Shown: positions 51,592 to 60,962 of the stretch, in pieces | Numbering within the stretch: position 1 is the stretch's first letter | How the letters are laid out: every line of letters starts with the position of its first letter | Source: Clostridia bacterium | Lineage (GTDB): Bacteria; Bacillota; Clostridia; Oscillospirales; Acutalibacteraceae | Reading direction: 5' to 3' | Length of the DNA stretch: 64,000 nucleotides | Assembly: GCA_017502085.1 (NCBI GenBank) | Contig: JAFVVQ010000035.1 | Span: 1 to 64,000 of the forward strand | Translations under genes and position numbers: made by a program | Notes under the pieces: generated by a model | Database searches by the model: none | The model's input: only the letters and a program-made list of their open reading frames with translations | What the model was told of the DNA's origin: nothing

Positions 51592-52263
51592 GTGCAGAAA
51601 CTTTTCAACGCAGATCTTCTTGATATATTTCCGATTGAAAGAGGCTTTGTTTACGCTTGCAAAGAAACTCTCCAGAACGGTAACGTTGCAGTTGCTTTCT
51701 ATCACTATAATCAGGAAGTTGATATTTTCGAAAAAATACCCGTATCATCGTACATAAACCATAAGTTCGGCGAAACATCGTTTGACGTTATGCGTGTGCT
51801 CGGCAATTTCGTTACCTGCGACGTTGTCAACATCACGAGCAACACAAGAGCTGTTTCTTACGCTGACGGCACTCTGAAGGTTATCGGCAATGCGGGAGAA
51901 CTTATTTCCGACGGGAAGGTCGAATACCTTGAAAACCCCGCAATTTCACCTGCAGTCAACGGCGCTGACCTCTGGTTTGTCGTTCCTGAAGCAAATGCGG
52001 TTATCAATTATTCCGTCAAACATAACAGAATTGAATTCCGTATCGGCAGCTCCAAAGATAAAACATTCTGCCATCCCAGTTGCATAAAGGTCTATGATAA
52101 CAAACTGTTTATATGCAACACCAATTCATATAAGATAAGAACGATCGACCTTTCAAGCTACACGGTTGCGGATTATTATCTTTTCAATGAACCCGTATAC
52201 AAATATTTCAGGGTTAAGGATACCGAATATGCGGTTCTTAAATCCGGAGTTTACAGTTTATAA
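51592..52263 (+). CDS. Conserved-looking hypothetical protein, beta-rich
   Basis: The start is GTG 51592 behind CGGAGGAATC; a longer frame would run through the ncRNA. The 223-residue protein has no signal peptide or membrane helix. Repeated patterns such as SYADGTLKVIGNAGEL, ADLWFVVPEANAVINYS and NKLFICNTNSYKIRTIDL resemble beta-propeller blades. No function can be assigned. It is 18 bp upstream of the M28 peptidase gene. Confidence 0.65.
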   Translation: MQKLFNADLLDIFPIERGFVYACKETLQNGNVAVAFYHYNQEVDIFEKIPVSSYINHKFGETSFDVMRVLGNFVTCDVVNITSNTRAVSYADGTLKVIGNAGELISDGKVEYLENPAISPAVNGADLWFVVPEANAVINYSVKHNRIEFRIGSSKDKTFCHPSCIKVYDNKLFICNTNSYKIRTIDLSSYTVADYYLFNEPVYKYFRVKDTEYAVLKSGVYSL

Positions 52264-52281
52264 AATTCAGGAGGAAAAATT

Positions 52282-53535
52282 ATGAAAACAGCACTCGACT
52301 ACAGCAAGAATTTTGATATCAAAAAACTTTCAAAATTCAGCATCAAAGGCATCACACGCATATGCAACGAAATCGGCCCTCGTCAGCCCGGCTCACCCGA
52401 AGAACTCAAAGCTCAGGAACTGATGGCAAAAGAAATGAAAAAATACTGCGACGACGTGAAAATTGAAGAATTCAAGGTTCACCGTCAGGCTTTTATGGGA
52501 TTCATTCCCTTCACCGTTGCCTGTGCAGTTGCAAGTGTATTCCTGAACGCATTCGTCAACCCCGTTATCGCACTCGTTCTCGTTGTGCTCGGATTCATTC
52601 CGCTTCTTCTTGAATTCCTTATGTATAAGCAGTTCATTGACCCGCTTTTCCCCGGTCACCCCAGCCACAATATGATTGCCACAAGAAAAGCAGCGGGCGA
52701 AACAAAAAAGCGTATGATTATCGTCGGTCACGCTGACAGCCAGTATGAATGGACTCTCAACTATCTTCTCGGCGGCGTAGGTATGAAGCTCGTTCTCATC
52801 CCCGCAGTCGTAGGTCTCGTTGCCGACCTTGTCATTGCAATTCTCAGCATCATCTTTGCCGGCACAAACGGCGCTCTCTCTGCCGAAAAGGCTCACGGAC
52901 TTATGGTTGCAGGTTTTGTTATCGGCTGCATCTTCATCCCCTTCCAGCTCGGTTTCCTTGCTTTCCAGAATCCCTTCAAGAGTGTTCCCGGCGCAAACGA
53001 CAACCTCACCGGATGTTACGTTGCAATGAGCGTTGCAAAAGCTATGGCTGAAACAGACACAAGATTTGAAAACACCGACCTCGTGGTTATCTGCTCAGGT
53101 TCAGAGGAATCCGGTCTCAGAGGTGCAAAGGCTTACGTCAAGGCTCACGAAAAAGAGCTCAAGGATATCGAAACAATCTGCGTTGCCTGCGACACATTCC
53201 GTGATCTCGAAACCATGGCTGTTTACGACAGAGATATGAGCGGCACCGTCAGACACGACTGGGGCGTCAAGCACCTCGTTCAGAAAGCAGGTAAAAACTG
53301 CGGCTACGATCTTAAGTTCGAATCCGTTTACATAGGCGCATCCGATGCCGCCGCGTTTACTCAGAAGGGCATTAAATCAACAGGCTTTGCCGCTATGGAT
53401 CCCACTCCTCCCCGTTACTATCACACAAGACTTGATGACGTTGATATGCTTGTTGAAGAAGCAATCGGCGCAGGTATTGAAATTATGATTGAAGCCGCTT
53501 GTATATATGACAAAGACGGTCTTCCTCAGAAATAA
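52282..53535 (+). CDS. M28-family zinc peptidase with inserted membrane segments
   Basis: The 417-residue protein carries the five co-catalytic zinc ligands of M28 aminopeptidases: His in GHADSQYE (about 150), Asp in PGANDNLTG (240), Glu-Glu in GSEES (275-276), Asp in ACDTFRD and His381 in YYHTRLDD. Hydrophobic helices interrupt the fold: about residues 70-112 before the first ligand and about 168-228 between His150 and Asp240. Such an arrangement predicts a membrane-embedded peptidase. AGGAGG precedes the ATG. Confidence 0.82.
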   Translation: MKTALDYSKNFDIKKLSKFSIKGITRICNEIGPRQPGSPEELKAQELMAKEMKKYCDDVKIEEFKVHRQAFMGFIPFTVACAVASVFLNAFVNPVIALVLVVLGFIPLLLEFLMYKQFIDPLFPGHPSHNMIATRKAAGETKKRMIIVGHADSQYEWTLNYLLGGVGMKLVLIPAVVGLVADLVIAILSIIFAGTNGALSAEKAHGLMVAGFVIGCIFIPFQLGFLAFQNPFKSVPGANDNLTGCYVAMSVAKAMAETDTRFENTDLVVICSGSEESGLRGAKAYVKAHEKELKDIETICVACDTFRDLETMAVYDRDMSGTVRHDWGVKHLVQKAGKNCGYDLKFESVYIGASDAAAFTQKGIKSTGFAAMDPTPPRYYHTRLDDVDMLVEEAIGAGIEIMIEAACIYDKDGLPQK

Positions 53536-53648
53536 TATATATTGAATTCCCTTGCCGCAGACTTGAAAAAGTTTGCGGTTTATTTATATTTATTATTGAT
53601 TTGATATTATTAAGATGATATTATATCTTTATGAAAGGAGTGTTAACA

Positions 53649-56600
53649 GTGCAGACTTTAAAAATCGGTATCCTCAAGGATATGCACAAACAGCTCAAAA
53701 AGCATCTTTTCCTTGCAAAAAAAGATATCCCCGTTTGGGAATATACCCGAGGAATGTTCCTCGAAACCCACTACGAAACGGAAGATTTCAAGAGCGAAAT
53801 CAAATGCGGCGACAGATGGTATGCAGCATATGATTCGGCTCATTTCTTCAAGGCGAGTGTAACAATCCCCGAAGAAATGGACGGATGCAAAATCAGAGCC
53901 ATTCTCCCCGTAGGCGGCGAAGCCCTCGTCAGATGCAACGGCAAATACGTTGCGGGCTGTACCTCCAGAGACTCTCTCCCCGACAGAACAGACGTTGAAC
54001 TCGGCATCAGAAAAGCGGGTGAAGTTCTTACCTTTGAAATCGAAGCAACCGTTGACTCAATGGATTTCTGCGATGCCGCTATGGACGGTGCAAAATTTCA
54101 GGAATGCCTTTTCGGCAACACCTGCATTGCAGTCGCCGACGAAGAGGTTGAAGGCTATTACCTCGACCTCACGGTCGCCTTCGACGCAATAGATTTCATC
54201 AAAGACGAACACATCAAAGCAAAGGTTTATGCCGCCATCGATGACAGTATGCATATGGTGGATTACGACTTCGATGCGGATCAGGTCAGAAAATCCGTCA
54301 GAGAAGCCAGAGCTTACTATCTCAGAAAGATCAGTGAAATCGAATGGAGTGCTCAGAGCAGAGTTATTCTCACAGGTCACAGCCACATTGACGTTGCCTG
54401 GCTCTGGAGAATTCAGGAAAGCATCCGCAAGAGCGCAAGAACCTTCACAAACGTCACAACGCTTATGGATCATTACCCCGAAATGACATTCGGTCAGAGC
54501 GAGGCTGTTCTTTATCAGATGATGAAAGACCACTATCCCGATATCTTTGAAAAAATCAAAGAAAAAGTAAAGGCGGGTCAGTGGGATATCTGCGGCAACG
54601 TCTGGGTTGAAGCAGATACAAACATTGCTTCGGGTGAAGCTCTCATCCGTCAGGTGCTTTACGGCACAGAATTCTTCCGAAAAGAATTCGGCAAGGTCTC
54701 AAAAACATACTGGCTTCCCGACTGTTTCGGCTTCACCTGGGCATTGCCCCAGATTATCAAGGGTTGCGGTATGACTAACTTCATCACATCCAAACTCTCA
54801 TATAACGACACAACCAAGTTCCCCTACAGTATGTTTATGTGGGAGGGCAACAACGGTGACAAGGTCTATGCACACCTTATGAGACCCGCATACAACTGCC
54901 ATTTCAGAGTCGATGAACTTATGACCTTCGATGAAGAATGCAACTGCAAAAACGTTCTCAACACCGCAATGGGTATGTACGGCTACGGTGACGGCGGCGG
55001 CGGTCCGACAAGAAATATGCTTGAACGAGGCAGAAGACTGCAGAATTTCCCCGGTCTGCCCAAGGCTGAAATCGGCCACGTTGATGACTTCTTCGAAACT
55101 ATGGCGGCTCACGAAGATGAACTCCCCGTATGGAACGGCGAACTTGTTTACGAAAACCACAGAGGTACTTTCACAAGTCAGGCTTTCGTCAAGAAGAATA
55201 ACCGCAAAGGCGAATATCTCTTCACCAGAGATGAAATGCTCTCCGTTTTTGCAGAAAAACATCTCGGCAAGGCATACCCCAAGGATGAACTGGAAAAAGG
55301 CTGGAGAATCCTGATGACAAATCAGTTCCACGATATTCTCCCCGGCTCTTCGATTCACGAGGTATTTGAGGATGCACGCAGAGATTATGCAATAATGAAT
55401 GACATCGGTAACACTATCAAGGATGACGTTCTCAGCACCGTCAATGCTGCTGTATCGGCAGATGCAAATACCGTTACCGTTTGGAATATGGCGGGTTGCG
55501 AAAGCTATGAACCCGTTGAGGTTGAAGGCGTTCCCGAAGGAATGTATATCACTGCCGCAGACGGTCTTTCACTCCCATGTGCTTATATCGGCGGCAAATT
55601 CGTCTTCCTCCCCGACGTACTTGAACCCCTCAGCAGCAAGGTGTTCTGTCTCAAAGAAGGCGAAACACCCTTCGCCCCCGTTGAGGCTGATATTTCATAT
55701 CTTGAAAACGCAATCCTCCGTGTTGAATTCGACGAAAACGGAATAATCACAAGCGTTTACGATAAAATTAATGAGCGTGAAGCTCTTGACGGCAGAGGCA
55801 ACATTCTGACTGTTTCTCTTGATAAATGCATCCACGAAACCGCATGGAATCTGGAACTCAACTATCAGAAGAGAATGTGGGAGCTTACCGAAGCTGAAAG
55901 CATTGAAGTTATCGAAAGTAATGCCGTCAGAGGTGTTATCAGAATCAAGCGCAGATTCAACAAATCGCTTATCACTCAGGATATTATCCTCACGCAGAAC
56001 GGTGAAAGCGTTATCTTCGATACAACCGTCGACTGGCACGAGAGCGACAAAGTGCTCAAAGCAGGTTTCGACGTTGCCGTCAAGGATACCGATGCAACCT
56101 ATGACATAGCTCACGGTGCCGCAAAGAGACCCACACACTGGAACACTCTCTTTGATCTGACCCGTTTCGAGGTTGCGGCTCACAAATGGGCTGACCTTTC
56201 CGAGGGCGGCTACGGCTGCAGCATCATCAACGACTGCAAATACGGCTACGATATCCACGGCAGCCATATGAGAATCACGCTGATGCGCGCCCCCACCTGC
56301 CCCGACAGAACGGGTGACCACGGCATCAACACTTTCAGATACGCTTTCTATCCCCACGAAAACGACTGGCGTCAGGAAACCGTTCAGAAGGCTCTCGCAT
56401 TCAACATTCTGCCCGTTGCAAAATACAACAAGGACGCCGTTGAAGGCACTCTGCCCGCTGATTCCTTTATCGCAAAGACCGACAAGAAAAACGTTATCAT
56501 TGATGCTGTCAAGAAGGCTCAGGACGGTAACGGCTACATCATCCGTGTTGTTGAAGAAGAACAGCGCAGAGGTAACTGCAGACTTGACCTCGGCTTTGCA

Positions 56601-56720
56601 TTCGACAAGGTTATCGAGTGCAATATGATTGAGGAAGATAAGGCTGAAATCCCCTGCGATGCATACGGCTTCGATTTTGCCATCAAACCCTTCGAGGTAA
56701 AAACCTTCAGAGTTATCTGA
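53649..56720 (+). CDS. Alpha-mannosidase, glycoside hydrolase family 38
   Basis: The GTG at 53649 follows AAAGGAG; the ATG at 53631 sits inside that site. The 1023-residue protein has an N-terminal ancillary domain (about 1-235). The GH38 catalytic domain begins GHSHIDVAWLWRI (zinc ligands His and Asp) and has SEAVLYQ, NVWVEADTN and WLPDCFGFTWALPQI containing the nucleophile Asp. A helical three-bundle and C-terminal beta domains follow. It has no signal peptide, so it probably acts on imported manno-oligosaccharides. No transporter is adjacent. Confidence 0.93.
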   Translation: MQTLKIGILKDMHKQLKKHLFLAKKDIPVWEYTRGMFLETHYETEDFKSEIKCGDRWYAAYDSAHFFKASVTIPEEMDGCKIRAILPVGGEALVRCNGKYVAGCTSRDSLPDRTDVELGIRKAGEVLTFEIEATVDSMDFCDAAMDGAKFQECLFGNTCIAVADEEVEGYYLDLTVAFDAIDFIKDEHIKAKVYAAIDDSMHMVDYDFDADQVRKSVREARAYYLRKISEIEWSAQSRVILTGHSHIDVAWLWRIQESIRKSARTFTNVTTLMDHYPEMTFGQSEAVLYQMMKDHYPDIFEKIKEKVKAGQWDICGNVWVEADTNIASGEALIRQVLYGTEFFRKEFGKVSKTYWLPDCFGFTWALPQIIKGCGMTNFITSKLSYNDTTKFPYSMFMWEGNNGDKVYAHLMRPAYNCHFRVDELMTFDEECNCKNVLNTAMGMYGYGDGGGGPTRNMLERGRRLQNFPGLPKAEIGHVDDFFETMAAHEDELPVWNGELVYENHRGTFTSQAFVKKNNRKGEYLFTRDEMLSVFAEKHLGKAYPKDELEKGWRILMTNQFHDILPGSSIHEVFEDARRDYAIMNDIGNTIKDDVLSTVNAAVSADANTVTVWNMAGCESYEPVEVEGVPEGMYITAADGLSLPCAYIGGKFVFLPDVLEPLSSKVFCLKEGETPFAPVEADISYLENAILRVEFDENGIITSVYDKINEREALDGRGNILTVSLDKCIHETAWNLELNYQKRMWELTEAESIEVIESNAVRGVIRIKRRFNKSLITQDIILTQNGESVIFDTTVDWHESDKVLKAGFDVAVKDTDATYDIAHGAAKRPTHWNTLFDLTRFEVAAHKWADLSEGGYGCSIINDCKYGYDIHGSHMRITLMRAPTCPDRTGDHGINTFRYAFYPHENDWRQETVQKALAFNILPVAKYNKDAVEGTLPADSFIAKTDKKNVIIDAVKKAQDGNGYIIRVVEEEQRRGNCRLDLGFAFDKVIECNMIEEDKAEIPCDAYGFDFAIKPFEVKTFRVI

Positions 56721-56731
56721 AAAAATAAAAG

Positions 56732-56767
56732 AGGTCGGATTCCTTGCGGAGTCCGACCTTTGCTTTT
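56732..56767. terminator. Bidirectional terminator
   Basis: AGGTCGGA pairs with TCCGACCT between converging genes, with T-rich and A-rich flanks. Confidence 0.8.
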
Positions 56768-56779
56768 TATACACATATA

Positions 56780-58105
56780 TTATTTGAACGGGTAGCAGTA
56801 CACCTTCGACCACGAAAGAACCCTTTCTCTGTTCCATTTCTTGGGCATCATCGCACAAGCGGCAATAACTCTGCTCATATTGCCGCCGCAAAGAATAATC
56901 TTCTTGAGCAATTCAGGATCCTTGCAGACGGTTTTTGCCTTATTTACCATGCCTTTGGGATCAAAGTCAAACAATTTGCCGATACTGTTGAAATCCGCAC
57001 CCATCGTGATATCGTCCTCGGTAATCATACCGCTGCTGAAGCAATAGTCGATTTCCTCGGGAGTAAGGTTGAGAAGCACTTTTTTGGCACAGGCAAGCGG
57101 CGCGAGACCCGCACCGATTTTCTTATAGTATTCGCACTGATAATTCCAGAGAGTTTTTGCGGTGAATTCGCAATTTTTATCCGCCATCACCGTATCCGCA
57201 AGCATCTTTGATGCTTTGAGTGCGTTTGCGATTCCCGAACCGATTAGCGGAACTGTCATGAACGCACTGTCACCGATTGCGGCATAGCCGTCAGCAACCA
57301 TAACCGAGAGAGGCTGGCGCACCGGAATTTCAACAATCTGACCGCCTCTGACAATTTCCGTACCGAGTCTCGGGTTGTTTTCACGGATATAACCGATGAA
57401 ATCCTGAAGCTCACCGTTATCGATTTCATCAAATCTGCCGACAAGCAGATCTGTATATTTTTCTTCGGAAGCAACCCAGCAGACGCCCTTGACGCCTCTT
57501 ACAAAAAGCATAACCTTGAATTTTGCCTCGACTTCTTCATCACTTGCCTTGTTGAAGAAAGCGCGGAAAATCGTGATTTTTTCTGAGCGGTCGGGAGCTT
57601 TTTCAATACCGAGGTATTCGGGAAGATTCATTCTGACGGGCGAATTCATTCCGCAGGCATCAATAACCAGATCGCCGTAGAAATCACCCTTTTCTGTTCT
57701 GATACCCGCAACTCTGTTTCCGAGCATAATCGGACCAAAAACTTCACACCCATACTCTATCTTTACACCGCAACCGAGAGCATGGTTGATGAGATGCTCA
57801 TAAATATCACGGCGCTCCATCTTTATTTCACGTTTATCCGTCGGCACATGCTGTTTGAGACCGTTGGGGCAAGTAGGAGCAAAGAAAGTCATATCTTCTT
57901 TGTATTCGTATTTATCTTCGGGCGGCATCGGAATGCCTGCGTATTCCAGCGCTCCGGGAGCAAAAATATCCGTCCAGTCATAACCGAGAGTACCCTCTTT
58001 TTTCTTTTCATAAACTGTTACGTCGTAACCGTTCAGTGCAAGAATTGCCGCCACGGAAATACCGCCGTGACCGAGACCTGCAACAATAATTTTTTTATTA
58101 TTCAT
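56780..58105 (-). CDS. FAD-dependent oxidoreductase (geranylgeranyl-reductase-like)
   Basis: The ATG at 58105 follows TTGGAGAGGAT. The 441-residue flavoprotein begins with the dinucleotide fold IIVAGLGHGGISVAAILALNG and ends the FAD site with IGDSAFMTVPLIGSGIANALKASKML (about 288-313). Between these lie MERRDIYEHLIN and VIDACGMNSPVR. The family includes geranylgeranyl reductases and phenol hydroxylase-like enzymes; the substrate is not readable. It is a single-gene unit. Confidence 0.8.
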   Translation of the reverse strand: MNNKKIIVAGLGHGGISVAAILALNGYDVTVYEKKKEGTLGYDWTDIFAPGALEYAGIPMPPEDKYEYKEDMTFFAPTCPNGLKQHVPTDKREIKMERRDIYEHLINHALGCGVKIEYGCEVFGPIMLGNRVAGIRTEKGDFYGDLVIDACGMNSPVRMNLPEYLGIEKAPDRSEKITIFRAFFNKASDEEVEAKFKVMLFVRGVKGVCWVASEEKYTDLLVGRFDEIDNGELQDFIGYIRENNPRLGTEIVRGGQIVEIPVRQPLSVMVADGYAAIGDSAFMTVPLIGSGIANALKASKMLADTVMADKNCEFTAKTLWNYQCEYYKKIGAGLAPLACAKKVLLNLTPEEIDYCFSSGMITEDDITMGADFNSIGKLFDFDPKGMVNKAKTVCKDPELLKKIILCGGNMSRVIAACAMMPKKWNRERVLSWSKVYCYPFK

Positions 58106-58318
58106 AAATATCCTCTCCAAATATAGTATTTGACAAATTAAAGTATAAAATAACACAGTTTGTTTGTCAAGGAATATCAGTTCAAATAATCTGAGTGAAT
58201 AGTGAAAAGTGAAGAGTTCAGGAAGGGCTTCACCCTTACCCATTTTAAGTGAAAAGTTTCGGGCGGACCCTGCCCGGAACTGATTACAATCGCAATCACC
58301 CGTGAAAAAGACAAAAAA

Positions 58319-58419
58319 AATGAACAATGAATAATTCAAAACACCTGAGCTTAATGACATTACAACGGCTCTCGCTTCCAAAAAACATCGCTCGGAGTTC
58401 TGAATATTCATTATTCATT
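58319..58419. repeat. Imperfect inverted repeat, MITE-like
   Basis: AATGAACAATGAATAATTCA at the left pairs with TGAATATTCATTATTCATT at the right, with two or three mismatches. The ends enclose about 60 non-coding bases in a 665-base intergenic region. Elsewhere in that gap (58106-58318) I see only simple AGTGAAAAGT-type repeats and no gene. Confidence 0.4.
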
Positions 58420-58454
58420 AATTAATGCCTCCGTTTGCGCAAGTAGAGACATTC

Positions 58455-58541
58455 TGGTGCCGGTGACCGGACTTGAACCGGTACGGTGTTGCCACCGAGG
58501 GATTTTAAGTCCCTTGCGTCTGCCGATTTCGCCACACCGGC
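58455..58541 (-). tRNA. tRNA-Leu (anticodon TAA)
   Basis: The minus strand folds as an 87-nt class II tRNA. The acceptor stem GCCGGTG pairs with CACCGGC, followed by an encoded ACCA. The anticodon stem GGGA/TCCC surrounds CTTAAAA (anticodon TAA), then the long variable arm CGGTGGCAACACCG, and the T arm CCGGTTCAAGTCCGG. Confidence 0.96.
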
Positions 58542-58592
58542 ATCGTGAAGTATGAGAGGGCATAACTACCCCAACCCAAAACTATCGGTGAT

Positions 58593-58621
58593 ATTATATA
58601 GCTTTCTCTCCGTTTTGTCAA
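58593..58621 (-). promoter_or_regulatory. Consensus promoter of tRNA-Leu
   Basis: Minus strand TTGACA, a 17-bp spacer and TATAAT, about 50 bp before the tRNA. Confidence 0.85.
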
Positions 58622-58707
58622 CCGTAAACGGCACATTTTAATAATTATGTTATAAATAAGATATAAATTCCAATAAAAAATGTATCAAATATCCTTTGTT
58701 CAGACTA

Positions 58708-58736
58708 TTGAAATTCATCCTGAAAGAGTGTAGAAT
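58708..58736 (+). promoter_or_regulatory. Promoter of the mscS-CDF operon
   Basis: TTGAAA, a 17-bp spacer and TAGAAT, 36 bp before the ATG. Confidence 0.65.
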
Positions 58737-58771
58737 ATTAGATAACATTTTACATTTCAAGGAGCAAAAAA

Positions 58772-59617
58772 ATGAAAATTTATCCTTTAAGCCTCGCTGA
58801 ACTGATTCAGAACCGTGATTTCGACGGTATCGTTGCCCTCGTAATCTCAAAAATCCCCGTTATTGTTTCGGCAACTTTGATTCTTGTTATCGGATTCTTT
58901 ATCAGCAATCTTATCGGGAAACTCGTTGTCAAGGGTCTTCAGGCAAAAGGCGTTGACCCCTCGATTCACTCCTTCATAAAAACGTGTGTAACTCTGCTTC
59001 TCAAACTTGCATTCATTCTCTCCGCAATGTCAACAATCGGCATCAGCGTCACTTCATTCCTTGCCGCACTCGGTGCCGCAGGTGTCACAGCAGGTCTCGG
59101 TCTTCAGCAGAGTGTCAGTCAGCTTGCCAGCGGTGTTCAGATTCTCATCAACCATCCCTTCAAAAGCGGCGATTTCGTTGACCTCGGCACTGTCAGCGGC
59201 AAAGTTCACGAAATCAAGCTGATGTATACAACGTTCATCACCGTCGATAACAAGAGAGTTATCGTCCCCAATTCAACAATTACTTCAAGCAACATCATCA
59301 ACTACAACGCAGAAAACAGACGCAGACTTGACCTGCTCTATTCCATTGCATATGACCAGAATATTGAGGAAGCGAAAATCGCAATCCGCGAGGTCATCGC
59401 CTCGAACAAACTCATTCTCACAGACCCCGAGCCTGTTGTTGCCGTCAAAGAGCACGGACCCAATTCGGTCAACATCGCTTGTCTTATCTGGTGCAAGAGT
59501 GACGATTACTGGGATCTGCTTTACTATATGCAGGAAAACGTAAAACTTGCGTTTGACAAGAAAAACATCAGCATCCCCTATCCCCAGCTCGACGTTCATA
59601 TCAGCAAGGAGGGTTAA
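58772..59617 (+). CDS. mscS: Small-conductance mechanosensitive channel (MscS family)
   Basis: The 281-residue protein has three membrane helices. The pore-lining one is LGAAGVTAGLGLQQSVSQLASGVQIL (about 109-134), rich in Ala/Gly as in MscS. A beta domain follows (GDFVDLGTVSGKVHEIKLMYTTFITVDNKRVIVPNSTI) and then an alpha/beta cytosolic vestibule. It releases solutes on hypo-osmotic shock. CAAGGAGC precedes the ATG; the CDF gene starts two bases after its stop. Confidence 0.94.
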   Translation: MKIYPLSLAELIQNRDFDGIVALVISKIPVIVSATLILVIGFFISNLIGKLVVKGLQAKGVDPSIHSFIKTCVTLLLKLAFILSAMSTIGISVTSFLAALGAAGVTAGLGLQQSVSQLASGVQILINHPFKSGDFVDLGTVSGKVHEIKLMYTTFITVDNKRVIVPNSTITSSNIINYNAENRRRLDLLYSIAYDQNIEEAKIAIREVIASNKLILTDPEPVVAVKEHGPNSVNIACLIWCKSDDYWDLLYYMQENVKLAFDKKNISIPYPQLDVHISKEG

Positions 59618-59619
59618 GC

Positions 59620-60783
59620 TTGACCGCATTGCTCATTAAATTATTCATCGGCAAAACCGATGCGGACTCCGAAAACGCACGCACAAAGCTCGGCATTCTC
59701 AGCGGTGTTGTCGGTATTGTCCTCAACGTCATTCTCTCGGTCTTCAAGATGATTTTCGGCGCAATCACCCGAAGCGTTTCAATCGTTGCAGACGGCGCAA
59801 ACAACATTTTTGATGCGGTATCATCCGTCATCAATCTCATAGGCTTCAAAATTTCGGGTAAACCCGCAGATAAAGACCATCCGTTTGGTCACGGCAGAAT
59901 CGAATATCTCTCGGCACTCGTTCTCGCTTTTGTTATTCTGACTATGGGAGTTGAACTTATAAAGTCCTCAATAGATAAGTTTTCAAATCCCGAAAAAGTT
60001 GTTTTCAGTGTGCCTGCGGTTATAGTTCTCGTTTTCTCGATTGCCGCAAAGATATGGCTTGCCGCATTCAACAAAACAATCGGCAAAAAAATCAACTCCG
60101 TTTCCGTTGACGCCGTCGTTGCCGACAGCATCGGCGATATTGCGGCAACCACCTGTTCACTGATTGCTCTTGTTGCCTCGAAATTCACAGACCTTCCGGT
60201 CGATGCTGTTATGGGTATCATCGTTGCGGGCGTTGTGGTCTGGGCAGGTATCGGCATTATCAAAGATACTCTCGGTCCGCTTCTCGGCGAGCCGCCGGAT
60301 AAAGAAACCGTTGATGAACTCGAAAAACTCGTGCTTTCATATGAAAACATAATCGGCATTCACGACCTTGTGCTTCACGGCTACGGTCACAGCAAAATCT
60401 ACGGTTCTCTGCATGCGGAAGTCCCCTCTGATTCCGATATGATTCACATTCACGACACTATCGATACAATCGAAAAGGACATAAAAGATAAGCTCGGCAT
60501 TGAGATTTCAATACATATGGATCCCGTACTTACCGGCGATGAAATGACGGATAAATATAAGAATATCACCGCGGAAATCCTCAGAAGCATTTCACCCGAC
60601 CTTACCTTCCACGATTTCAGAATCGTTACGGGTCCTACGCACACAAACCTGATTTTTGACCTCGTTATTCCTTACGGCATAAAACTCACAGAGCATTTAA
60701 TCAAGGAAGATTTTGACAGTAAACTTGCAACATACGAAAGCAACTGTTTCACCGTCATCACTTTCGACAGAAGCTATGTTTGA
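59620..60783 (+). CDS. Cation diffusion facilitator (Zn/Fe/Mn efflux) family protein
   Basis: The start is TTG 59620 behind AAGGAGG. The 387-residue protein has six hydrophobic segments with VADGANNIFDAVSSVINL in helix 2 and the hallmark KDHPFGHGRIEYLSAL. The metal-site Asp residues of helix 5 lie in VDAVVADSIGDIAA. The C-terminal cytosolic metal-binding domain (about 285-387) is present. It exports divalent cations in exchange for protons. The metal is not certain. Confidence 0.92.
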   Translation: MTALLIKLFIGKTDADSENARTKLGILSGVVGIVLNVILSVFKMIFGAITRSVSIVADGANNIFDAVSSVINLIGFKISGKPADKDHPFGHGRIEYLSALVLAFVILTMGVELIKSSIDKFSNPEKVVFSVPAVIVLVFSIAAKIWLAAFNKTIGKKINSVSVDAVVADSIGDIAATTCSLIALVASKFTDLPVDAVMGIIVAGVVVWAGIGIIKDTLGPLLGEPPDKETVDELEKLVLSYENIIGIHDLVLHGYGHSKIYGSLHAEVPSDSDMIHIHDTIDTIEKDIKDKLGIEISIHMDPVLTGDEMTDKYKNITAEILRSISPDLTFHDFRIVTGPTHTNLIFDLVIPYGIKLTEHLIKEDFDSKLATYESNCFTVITFDRSYV

Positions 60784-60962
60784 TATTCCAAAACCGCTAA
60801 ATATTGTGTCAACATTGTATCGATTGCGGATATTTAGCTATTTTGCTGAAAAAAACCTCAATTTTTTCCATAAATTTTTATAGCATATTTCTGATATTAT
60901 GCTTTTCAAAAAGAGAAAAATATTGTAGAATATACATATAACATTTTTGGAGGATTTGCGCC

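Noticed and set aside
55695..56891. 398-codon minus-strand frame opposite the GH38 gene
   Set aside because: The alpha-mannosidase frame is full length with catalytic motifs. The antisense frame has a shadow-like composition rich in Val, Phe and Ser.
56780..58411. Longer 543-codon version of the flavoprotein
   Set aside because: The extension runs through the A/T-rich repeat region. The start at 58105 has a good ribosome binding site directly before the FAD-binding fold.
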